Below, piece after piece: positions 57,123 to 64,000 of a stretch of DNA of 64,000 nt; positions within the stretch are counted from its first letter, which is position 1; the number at the start of each line of letters is the position of its first letter. Position numbers and translations under genes: made by a program. The DNA lies in assembly GCA_017621075.1 (NCBI GenBank), contig JAGATV010000058.1:62001-126000 (forward strand). The letters are read 5' to 3'. The DNA comes from Lachnospiraceae bacterium (lineage in GTDB: Bacteria > Bacillota > Clostridia > Lachnospirales > Lachnospiraceae). A model generated the notes under the pieces. It ran no database searches. It was not told the DNA's origin and saw only the letters and a program-made list of their open reading frames with translations.

Positions 57123-57950
57123 ATGAAAAAATTTCAAAAATTCGTATCCCTGCTGTCAGCAGCGGCCCTGCTGGCCATGCTTCCCGGCAGCAACACCCTG
57201 ACTGCTTCCGCAGCAGAACCCACCACTTTCTGTGTATCTTATGACGAGGGAGACGACGCCTGGTATTATCAGCGTGATACCTCAGAGTACAATCCCAACA
57301 TCGAGGTCAAGGAAGCATTCCAGTTAAAGGATGTGATCAAGGATGGCGATATCGTAGTCGTAGTGGGCATCAGCGATGATACCGGTCTGGATCTGGATTT
57401 GAGCAACGTCCGCCTCAGCAATCTGACCATTGCCCAGGCCGCCACCGTAGTGGTCCGCACCAAGGGCGTCGATGAATGTTATGTAACCACCGATTCCGTA
57501 GCCGCCATCACAGGCGATGTTTCCAGAGCATATGTATACAATGAAGGTTCCGTTACCTTCAACAGCAATGTGTCCTATCTGGAGATCATCGGCACCAATG
57601 ATGTGCATGCAAATATCTATGTCCATGGTACGGTTTCCCATGTAAAAGCAGTAGACGAGGCTTCTATTGTCTGCTACGAGTATTATGATTTTGCCAAAGG
57701 CAAGCTGGAGATTTCCGACGGAAGCGTCCAGACGGACGAAGCTTACTACAGCAAGACTCCCTCTGCTTCCTCCACCCAGAACACCGCTCCGGCCACGCAG
57801 GATAGTCAGAGCAGCGCCCCTGCTCCCGGCAACACCTCCGGCGCTTATGACAGTGTCCCCAAGACCGGTGAAGCTTTCCCCGCTTACCTGGTTCTGATCG
57901 CCATTGCCGCTGTATGCCTTGCAGGAAGATCTGTTTGTAAGCGGGCATAG
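57123..57950 (+). CDS. Wall-anchored surface protein with VPKTG sorting signal
   Basis: The 275-residue protein has a signal peptide (~1-31, cleavage after SAA), an extracellular beta-rich domain (~32-205) with repeating short strands that suggest a small beta-helix, a T/S/A/P/Q-rich spacer (~210-240), then VPKTGE, a hydrophobic helix and a basic tail (CKRA). This is a complete sorting signal. AGGAGG lies upstream of the ATG, 35 nt after the sortase stop, so sortase and substrate form a dedicated pair. The ligand or role of the beta domain is unknown. Confidence 0.85.
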   Translation: MKKFQKFVSLLSAAALLAMLPGSNTLTASAAEPTTFCVSYDEGDDAWYYQRDTSEYNPNIEVKEAFQLKDVIKDGDIVVVVGISDDTGLDLDLSNVRLSNLTIAQAATVVVRTKGVDECYVTTDSVAAITGDVSRAYVYNEGSVTFNSNVSYLEIIGTNDVHANIYVHGTVSHVKAVDEASIVCYEYYDFAKGKLEISDGSVQTDEAYYSKTPSASSTQNTAPATQDSQSSAPAPGNTSGAYDSVPKTGEAFPAYLVLIAIAAVCLAGRSVCKRA

Positions 57951-57980
57951 TGAAAACCACAGAAAAATATGTGACAAAGA

Positions 57981-58020
57981 ACGAGGCGTCATACCCTAAG
58001 TATGGCGCCCCGTTTTTTTA
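57981..58020 (+). terminator. Terminator of the sortase operon, overlapping the convergent gene's end
   Basis: ACGAGGCGTCATAC and GTATGGCGCCCCGT pair with one mismatch and one wobble around CCTAA, followed by TTTTTTT. The loop holds the stop codon of the minus-strand MBL gene (57996-57998), so its 3' arm is also coding. Confidence 0.85.
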
Positions 58021-59141
58021 TCATATACTTCTTTCAGCGGATTGTGATAGGGATATACTGTGCAGAAACCATTCTGCCCTATCATCTCAAGCATATCGCC
58101 TCTGCTTTGATGGTGGGGATACAGGTATCTTTCCGCCATCCCCGCCTCATACAGCTCCATCGGAAGACTTCCTGCCTTCATTCGTCCGGTGATGACCAGA
58201 ACGCCGTCTTTCCCGATCACTCCCTTCACATATTCCCGATTGGCTTCCTTCTGCAAATGGGTATCGGCAAGCAGCAAAATATCAAAATCTCCCGGGGTAA
58301 ATTCCTCCAAGGCGGGAAATACGGCCTTGTCCCGGGAAGACTCCAGAAACTCCTTGACTTTCCCAAACCCGGTCTCCTGATACCAGAAATCTTCCTGCAA
58401 CATCCTTTCGGTGCATTCTGCAAAATCCGTATCCACTTTGATGTCTGCGGTTGGGAAACATTCCTGCAGCATGCACAAAAGTTCCGGTCCTCTCCCATAT
58501 TTGGGCACGGGCAGTACCATCGGATGTTTCTGTTCCAAATGATGCGTAAGCCCTTGTAAAAGCTGCGCCCGTAACTGTGCCGCATTCTGTCCGGTCTGAA
58601 AATGGGCGCAGTCCACCACTGCGATATCAGCCTGCATTCCCTGCACTCTGTCACAGGCATACAGGAGAGTGTCCGCCTGATAATCCCCACTGAAAAAGCA
58701 ACTGCCAAAGAGATCACGGATCTCAAACCACAAGCCGCCCGGGCAGTGTCCGCTCCTTCCGTAAACAACCTCCAGTGTTTCTGCCCCGTCTTCTCCCAGT
58801 ACCATCCGCCTGTCTGCCGCCTCAAAAGCCGCAGGCAGACAGATAACCTTTTTGAGAGCCGGCACCCCCAGTTCCATGGTCATCCCCGAAGCAACAATCC
58901 ATCCCCGGAACCCTTTTTCCAAAATATATTCCACTGCCCCCGTATGGTCTTTATGGCAATGGGTCAAAAACAGATAGTCCACCTTCCCGATCTCTTCCTC
59001 CGTAACCTCCGGATAAGGAAATGCATCGCTGTCCATGATCCCGCAATCCACCATATAGTAGCGGTCTTTTTCACTGTACCTTACCAAAAAGTAGCTTCTT
59101 CCGTGTTCCCCGTATCCACCCTTAAATACCAATTTTCTCAT
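57996..59141 (-). CDS. Metallo-beta-lactamase-fold hydrolase, RNase/beta-CASP-like
   Basis: The 381-residue protein has the dinuclear zinc motif THCHKDHTG (~residue 60) followed by a histidine in SGHCPGG and an aspartate in FFSGDYQAD, all normal for the MBL fold. The second half contains GVLVITGRMKAGSLP and ends YPHHQSRGDMLEMI, reminiscent of the RMMBL segment of RNA-processing MBL enzymes. The start overlaps the end of the ABC ATPase gene by 20 nt and has no close ribosome-binding site, so translation is probably coupled. Why an ABC importer carries such an enzyme is unclear. Confidence 0.8.
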   Translation of the reverse strand: MRKLVFKGGYGEHGRSYFLVRYSEKDRYYMVDCGIMDSDAFPYPEVTEEEIGKVDYLFLTHCHKDHTGAVEYILEKGFRGWIVASGMTMELGVPALKKVICLPAAFEAADRRMVLGEDGAETLEVVYGRSGHCPGGLWFEIRDLFGSCFFSGDYQADTLLYACDRVQGMQADIAVVDCAHFQTGQNAAQLRAQLLQGLTHHLEQKHPMVLPVPKYGRGPELLCMLQECFPTADIKVDTDFAECTERMLQEDFWYQETGFGKVKEFLESSRDKAVFPALEEFTPGDFDILLLADTHLQKEANREYVKGVIGKDGVLVITGRMKAGSLPMELYEAGMAERYLYPHHQSRGDMLEMIGQNGFCTVYPYHNPLKEVYDKKTGRHT

Positions 59142-60204
59142 AGGCGTACAATTTGTCTCCTGCGATCTTCACAAAGCCCGTCCTTCCGCTTTCCAGGAAT
59201 TCCCCATGAAGCAGACAGATCCCCTCACCTTTGTCGGTCTCCACCTTTATGCGGTATCTGCCTCCTTCAAAGGTAGATAATACCACCGTTACGGGAATGA
59301 CATTGTCCTCCTGCTCCCGGCAGAAAGAGCACTCCTCCGGACGAAAACGCAGCTCCGTTTCCATTCCGGCCGCAGTTCTTTCCGGCAAGAAATCCATAGC
59401 GGTCACCGGGTAATCTCCGTAGGTGATGTGGCAGAATTTTTCTCCTGCCTGTGTAAGGCTTCCCTGCTTTAAACAGTTGCCGGCCCCCAAAAGCCCTGCC
59501 ACCATCCCGGTCCTGGGGTGGGTATAGCATACGGCCGGAGTGTCGATCTGGTCGATCCGTCCGCCGTTCATCACAATAATCCTGTCTGCCATGGCAAATG
59601 CCTCAGAAGGGTCATGGGTCACATGGAACACCGTTGTTTTCAGAGAGTGAAACAGCTGTGCCATCTCCGTTCTCATCTCAATGCGCAGCTGGATGTCCAG
59701 ATTGCAGAGTGGTTCATCCAAAAGAATGATGTCCGGCTTGGTGATCAGCGCCCTGGCAATGGCCACCCGCTGCTGCTGTCCACCGGACAGTTCGGAAGGG
59801 TACTGGTTCAAAAGCCCCTCAAGATGAAGCAGCGTTACCACTTCTTCCAGACGTCTTTTCATTTCTTCTCTTTCTGTTTTCTTTACCTTCAGTCCGTAAA
59901 GGATATTGTCCCTCGCCTTCATATGGGGCCAGAGCGCAAAATCCTGGAATACCATATTGACATTCCGCTCCTCAATGCTCAGCGTCCTCCTGCCGGAGGA
60001 AACCTCCCTGCCATGGATCCACACTTCTCCGTCATCCAGATCCTGGATTCCTGCGATAATATTTAAAAGCGTGGATTTCCCGCAACCGGAGGGCCCCAGC
60101 ACACTGATGATCTCCCCTTCCTTTACCTCCAGGTCGATTCCTTTCAGGATCTGCTTCTTTCCGTAATTCTTTCTGACATTTTTTAATTCCAGTATCGTCT
60201 CCAT
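59122..60204 (-). CDS. ABC importer ATPase (FbpC/PotA-like)
   Basis: The 360-residue protein drives an importer from the cytoplasm. Walker A is GPSGCGKSTL (~residue 40), the Q-loop VFQDFALWPHM, the signature LSGGQQQRVAIARAL (~138), Walker B IILLDEPLCNLD, and the H-loop VTHDPSEAF. The C-terminal ~120 residues form a TOBE-type regulatory domain. It belongs to the iron(III)/polyamine/phosphonate (FutC-like) family. It follows the permease gene by 10 nt. Confidence 0.95.
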   Translation of the reverse strand: METILELKNVRKNYGKKQILKGIDLEVKEGEIISVLGPSGCGKSTLLNIIAGIQDLDDGEVWIHGREVSSGRRTLSIEERNVNMVFQDFALWPHMKARDNILYGLKVKKTEREEMKRRLEEVVTLLHLEGLLNQYPSELSGGQQQRVAIARALITKPDIILLDEPLCNLDIQLRIEMRTEMAQLFHSLKTTVFHVTHDPSEAFAMADRIIVMNGGRIDQIDTPAVCYTHPRTGMVAGLLGAGNCLKQGSLTQAGEKFCHITYGDYPVTAMDFLPERTAAGMETELRFRPEECSFCREQEDNVIPVTVVLSTFEGGRYRIKVETDKGEGICLLHGEFLESGRTGFVKIAGDKLYAYEKIGI

Positions 60205-60214
60205 ACCTTTTCCT

Positions 60215-61906
60215 CTATTTTATTCTATTTACTCTATTCTGCTTTTTCAAGTTTAATAAATATTCCAGCACCAGCATGATCGTGATGATGAAGATGCCTC
60301 CCACGATGGTGGCTGCCGCCGCATATCCGAATTTCAGATCATTGTATGCATCGCTGATATACACCGGCAGAGTGCTGAAGTTGGGGGGATACAGAATCGT
60401 GGTGATAGCCAGATTGAATACGCTTCCTCCAAACGCAGCCAGCACTGCAGATACCGAACTGTCATGGATCAACGGGAGCAGGATGGTCCGCATTCTGGTA
60501 AGATAACCGGCGCCCTGCATCTGCGCCGCCGTCAGAAGCGTTTTGGGGATCTTGGCCATGCCGCCTACCAACACACGGTTGATCAGAGGAATGGCCGCTG
60601 CCACGCTGGCCAGCACCAGGATAGACGGTTTCCCATATAGGTGAAGCCCCACAGACATCAGCCATTTCTGGTTCCACACAAAGATATAGCCGATGCCCAG
60701 TACTACTCCCGGCACCGCCATAGCCACCAGAGTGATCATATCGATCACTTTTTTCAGGCGAAATTCAGAGTAAGTAAGCACAAATGCTACGCCAAAGCCG
60801 ATCACGATGCCGATCGCTGCCGCAATACCCGCCAGACTTAAAGAGTGCTTCACGCCATCCATGAGATTGCTGGCAACCCCAAAGACCGCCTTATAGTTGT
60901 CCAGCGTAAAGGCAAACCGTTCAATACTGATGGAATCGGAAAAGGACATGATAAGGTTGGAACCCACCGGAATTCCCAGAGCGATCAGGCAGAAGACCCC
61001 GGTAAAGCCGGAAAGGAGCGCACATTTCCAGGGTGCTGCCTTCTGCGGTACCACCTGCTCCGTACCATTGTCCAGAAAGTCATATTTTCTTTTTCCCATA
61101 GCTAGATACTGTATCACCATTGCTATCACGATCAGTACCATCAGGTACAAGGATAATACTCCCGCCATATCAAAACGGGCCGGAGAAGTACAGATAGCGC
61201 TGTAGATGGTGTAGGGAAGAGTGGGAAAGGAATACACTGCCGTTATGGTGGAAGACATGCCATAGTCTCCCACTGTATCCATAAAGATCAACATAGCCGC
61301 AGAACAATATGCCGGAATACATAACGGCAGTTGAACGCTCCACCAGGCTTTCAGGGCCGAGGCACCGTTCATCCTTGCTGCATGCATCAATCTTGCAGGA
61401 TACCACTCCATGGATGTCTTGATGGTAATATATGCCATGGGAAATTTACACAATACCATTACCGTTACCAACCCCCAGTAGCTGAACACGAAATGGCTGA
61501 TCCCTTTCAGGCCCAGCCATGCACTGGCGATGCCGTTGCCGGAGGCAAAATACACCCAGCCCTGTGCCAGGATAAAGGAAGGCACGATCATCAGTATCCA
61601 ACTCACCATATCCAGCATCTTTGCTCCCGGAAAACGGTATTTGACCCGGATATGCGCCAGAAAAGCTGCAAGTACCAGGCCTGCAGCCGTGGTGCCCAGG
61701 CTCAGGAAAAGCGAATTCAGAAATGCCTTTTTCCAGAGCTTTCGCACAAATACATCCAGTAACAGCGAAAGATTCTTTAAATCAAATTTCTCCGGCTCCA
61801 TACCCGGGCACACAACCTGAAAAAGTACTGCTGCCAGAGGCAGCAGTACCAATACGATCAGAATGCCGAGTATACAGATACCTGAAACGTTATCTCTACT
61901 CTTCAT
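60215..61906 (-). CDS. Fused two-domain ABC permease (FbpB-like)
   Basis: The 563-residue protein has about 12 helices and two BPD_transp_1 units. The EAA-type loops are seen as ARMNGASALKAWWSVQLPL (~residue 210) and AQMQGAGYLTRMRTILLPL (~485), typical of fused permeases of ferric or 2-aminoethylphosphonate importers. The frame is open 37 codons further upstream, but GGAAGG lies 8 nt before the ATG at 61906, 16 nt after the binding-protein stop. Confidence 0.93.
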   Translation of the reverse strand: MKSRDNVSGICILGILIVLVLLPLAAVLFQVVCPGMEPEKFDLKNLSLLLDVFVRKLWKKAFLNSLFLSLGTTAAGLVLAAFLAHIRVKYRFPGAKMLDMVSWILMIVPSFILAQGWVYFASGNGIASAWLGLKGISHFVFSYWGLVTVMVLCKFPMAYITIKTSMEWYPARLMHAARMNGASALKAWWSVQLPLCIPAYCSAAMLIFMDTVGDYGMSSTITAVYSFPTLPYTIYSAICTSPARFDMAGVLSLYLMVLIVIAMVIQYLAMGKRKYDFLDNGTEQVVPQKAAPWKCALLSGFTGVFCLIALGIPVGSNLIMSFSDSISIERFAFTLDNYKAVFGVASNLMDGVKHSLSLAGIAAAIGIVIGFGVAFVLTYSEFRLKKVIDMITLVAMAVPGVVLGIGYIFVWNQKWLMSVGLHLYGKPSILVLASVAAAIPLINRVLVGGMAKIPKTLLTAAQMQGAGYLTRMRTILLPLIHDSSVSAVLAAFGGSVFNLAITTILYPPNFSTLPVYISDAYNDLKFGYAAAATIVGGIFIITIMLVLEYLLNLKKQNRVNRIK

Positions 61907-61922
61907 ATCCCATACCTTCCGC

Positions 61923-63059
61923 TTATTGAGCTGACATATCTGCAAACCACGCTTTGATTTCCGCTTCATTTTCAGATCCGGTGATAATGTCTGCCACTGC
62001 CAGCTTTGCATCTGCATCCCGCTCCGGTTTTAAAGCGACGCCCTTTACAGAAGGCTCGAAGTAACCCTCATCCCCTGTGTTGATGAGTGCCTGCTGGGTG
62101 TCAGCATCCAACAGAAAGTTTACAAAAATCTTTGCGATCTCCTGCTGATCGGAACCGGCACTGATAGCCGCCACACGAGTGGAGCCGGGTGCACCATTCT
62201 CGGGCCACACGATCGATATCGGCTCACCGGCAGCAACCATATCGTAAGCATTGGATTCCTGAAGCATTGCCACCGTGATCTCCCCTGCGGCCAACGCTTT
62301 CACCACCTGAGGGTTTTTGGGATAAACTTTAAGTCCCTGCTCAAACAGCGTATTGAAATATTCCTTGCCGCCGTCCATGCCAAGCTCATCCATAAAATAT
62401 GCTGCCAGCGGATAAGCAGGTGCCGCCACGCCGGGATCAGCCATTCCCACCTGTCCTGCATATTTTTTATCGGTCAGTTCTGCAAAGGTTTTGGGTGCCT
62501 CCTCTTCAGAATAGATGTCATTGCGGTATACCAGAACACCTGCTGCATGAGTTCCTGTAGGATACATACACTTGTTATCAGGAACAATATGCTTTGCAAA
62601 GTCTGTCAGATTGGCCGCATTTTCAGGTTCCCACCCGGTCAGCAGCTCTCCTTCATCGGAAAGTGCATAAATATCATATGCAGAATCGATCCACACCACA
62701 TCCCACTGGGGATTGCCCTTTTCAGCGGCGATACGGGACATGGTCTCAGCGCCGTTTCCTGCCACCACTTCCACATCATATCCGGTGGCTTCCTTGAACA
62801 GATCCACAATGACCGCGTCAAAGTCATTCAGATATACCACCAGTGGCTCTGTCTGAACAGGTGCTTCTGCCAAAACTTCTTTTGTCTTTTCACTTTGTTC
62901 TGCTTCCTCCCGGCTTGCGGTCCCGCTGCTTGCTGTACTTTCTGTGCCTGCGGACCCTCCGGTGGTTGATGCCGGTTCACTGCCGCATGCCCCAAGGGAT
63001 ACCACCATGGTCAGGGCGGCTGCAATGGCCGTCATTTTCTTTACAATGTTCGTCTTCAT
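61923..63059 (-). CDS. ABC importer substrate-binding lipoprotein
   Basis: The 378-residue lipoprotein (lipobox SLGAC-G around residue 25) has the type 2 periplasmic fold of the FbpA/AfuA/PhnS group. The sites where ferric-binding proteins have a Tyr-Tyr pair read ESNAYDMVAAGEP, with only one tyrosine, so iron is less certain than an anionic organic ligand such as a phosphonate. A spacer rich in S, T, E and A follows the lipobox. The frame extends 15 codons upstream, but AAGGAG is ~6 nt before the ATG at 63059. It heads the four-gene operon. Confidence 0.9.
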   Translation of the reverse strand: MKTNIVKKMTAIAAALTMVVSLGACGSEPASTTGGSAGTESTASSGTASREEAEQSEKTKEVLAEAPVQTEPLVVYLNDFDAVIVDLFKEATGYDVEVVAGNGAETMSRIAAEKGNPQWDVVWIDSAYDIYALSDEGELLTGWEPENAANLTDFAKHIVPDNKCMYPTGTHAAGVLVYRNDIYSEEEAPKTFAELTDKKYAGQVGMADPGVAAPAYPLAAYFMDELGMDGGKEYFNTLFEQGLKVYPKNPQVVKALAAGEITVAMLQESNAYDMVAAGEPISIVWPENGAPGSTRVAAISAGSDQQEIAKIFVNFLLDADTQQALINTGDEGYFEPSVKGVALKPERDADAKLAVADIITGSENEAEIKAWFADMSAQ

Positions 63060-63162
63060 ATTGATCTCCTTTGTATATTGTCGTTCCTTACAAATCATAA
63101 GCATTGTAACTCAACGGAAGATCACATAATATCAGCAAACCGTAAAACCAGAGTAAATTATT

Positions 63163-63206
63163 TGTAAATATAAAGCTGCCCTCTCAGCCTGGGCCGATCG
63201 GGCAGT
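63163..63206 (-). terminator. Probable terminator after the GH18 gene
   Basis: CTGCCC (complement of 63200-63205) pairs with GGGCAG (complement of 63176-63181), followed by CTTTATATTT on the minus strand. The stem is moderate and the T-run imperfect. Confidence 0.5.
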
Positions 63207-63230
63207 CCTTTTCTTCTCTTATGATTCCTG

Positions 63231-64000
63231 TCAGGAATTGGTATAGATCTTTAACAATTCCCATGCACCGGAAGTACCGTCGCCAAGCTTCCACACTGCC
63301 ACGCCGGCAATATTCTTGGCACTCATCACATTCAACTTCACACTGATGGATTCCTCGTCCTCCAGCCATACCTGGTAGGTGACCGATCCTTCCTTCCACT
63401 CAATATAATTCTGGCAGGTGGTCTCATCCCATACTTTCTGCATGCCTACTCTCTGCAGGAAGTCCGGAGTATTCTTCAAGGTGAGGTACTCATCCGTCAC
63501 ATTGCCGCCATCCGTCCTCCATTGAATGGTATAGAAAGGAATGGCATTGATGACCTTTTCCGCCGGGACCTCTTCCAACGTCTTGTCCAGGCCATTGGAC
63601 ACATAATCAATACTTGCCACGCTTCCGGGATTCTTACTTCCGTGCCAGTGCTCGTCATAGCCCATGATGATCACATAGTCCACGATCTGCCCCTGGATAT
63701 CCAGCCTGTAGTAATCATTGAAATGGAAGGGCACATAATTGTCAACGGAAAGTACCATTTTATTAGTGCGGCACCTTACGGAAAGCTCTCTCAAAAACTG
63801 TACATAGTGAATGCCGCATTCTTCCTTCAGTCCCTCAAAATCCACATTGATGCCATCCACGCCAAGTGTCAGCGCTTCCTTCATGATATTGTCCACCAGC
63901 TTCTGCCTCTTAGTGGTAGAAGACAGCACTGCCAGCTCATCCACGGCTGTTCCGGTCTCATTCTCGTAATTGAAATTGTCCACAGCCACCCATACTTGAA
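63231..64000 (-). CDS. Glycoside hydrolase family 18 protein (spore peptidoglycan type), 5' end outside window
   Basis: The visible ~256 C-terminal residues contain the GH18 catalytic strand LGVDGINVDFEG with the DxxxDxE acid (D-G-I-N-V-D-F-E), YVIIMGYDEHW, and AIPFYTIQWR, a pattern of YaaH/CwlL-like spore-wall or cortex glucosaminidases. A GTG at 63989 is not the start, because the open frame continues upstream (QVW) to the window edge. LysM domains, common at the N-terminus of this family, would lie outside the window. It ends before the ABC importer operon. Confidence 0.88.
   Translation of the reverse strand, partial: QVWVAVDNFNYENETGTAVDELAVLSSTTKRQKLVDNIMKEALTLGVDGINVDFEGLKEECGIHYVQFLRELSVRCRTNKMVLSVDNYVPFHFNDYYRLDIQGQIVDYVIIMGYDEHWHGSKNPGSVASIDYVSNGLDKTLEEVPAEKVINAIPFYTIQWRTDGGNVTDEYLTLKNTPDFLQRVGMQKVWDETTCQNYIEWKEGSVTYQVWLEDEESISVKLNVMSAKNIAGVAVWKLGDGTSGAWELLKIYTNS

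Overview
The window looks like chromosomal DNA of a spore-forming, gut-type Clostridia, most probably Lachnospiraceae. The reasons are strong AGGAGG ribosome-binding sites, a moderate base composition, the sporulation and germination genes spoVT, spoVG, cwlD, a SleB-type hydrolase and a spore-type GH18 protein, a long Prs variant, the glgC/glgD pair, and DUF5058 and DUF5684 proteins. I saw no rRNA, tRNA, CRISPR array, insertion sequence or prophage. Species assignment is inference.

Layout. 1-12.9 kb: a partial aconitase-family hydratase, glycogen phosphorylase, a type-2 isoleucyl-tRNA synthetase behind an Ile T-box, a lipoprotein, a diguanylate cyclase, nicotinate phosphoribosyltransferase, spoVT and a zinc-ribbon membrane protein. 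12.9-16.5 kb: a visibly A+T-richer insert with a MarR-kinase-MATE operon, an internally deleted kinase, a membrane-anchored XRE regulator and gene remnants at its left edge. 16.5-20.3 kb: a DUF3592 protein, then an M20 amidohydrolase operon with two uncharacterised membrane proteins behind a promoter that carries a perfect palindrome. 20.3-27.8 kb (minus strand): pth, mfd, two polytopic glycan-type membrane proteins and a 32-residue microprotein whose Shine-Dalgarno lies in a 12-bp hairpin. 27.9-31.1 kb: glgC-glgD-spoVG-phosphoesterase. 31.4-36.4 kb: murC, a cluster of DnaA boxes, a DnaD-domain protein, a DnaC/DnaI-type helicase loader and prs. 36.6-41.7 kb: a DUF5684 protein, a QueT transporter behind a preQ1-like element, a large propeller protein with a degenerate C39-like tail, a methyltransferase split by a frameshift and a small unknown gene. 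41.8-49.0 kb: a complete F-type ATP synthase operon whose c subunit carries the sodium-binding residues. 49.1-56.1 kb: a DUF402 protein, then cwlD, sua5, rpiB, upp, dCMP deaminase, a coiled-coil SleB hydrolase and a second GGDEF protein. 56.2-58.0 kb: an apparently leaderless class B sortase gene and its VPKTG substrate. 58.0-64.0 kb: an ABC importer co-translated with a metallo-beta-lactamase-fold protein, and a partial GH18 gene.

How the parts connect. Glycogen synthesis (glgC, glgD) and breakdown (glgP) are both present, the former co-transcribed with spoVG. Nucleotide metabolism is represented by prs, upp, rpiB, dCMP deaminase and pncB. Translation supply is represented by ileS, pth, sua5 and queT. 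The wall and spore genes fit one endospore former. The most unusual regulatory signals are the DnaA-box cluster before the helicase-loader operon, the hairpin that masks the microprotein start, the leaderless sortase start and the palindromic operator before the amidohydrolase module.
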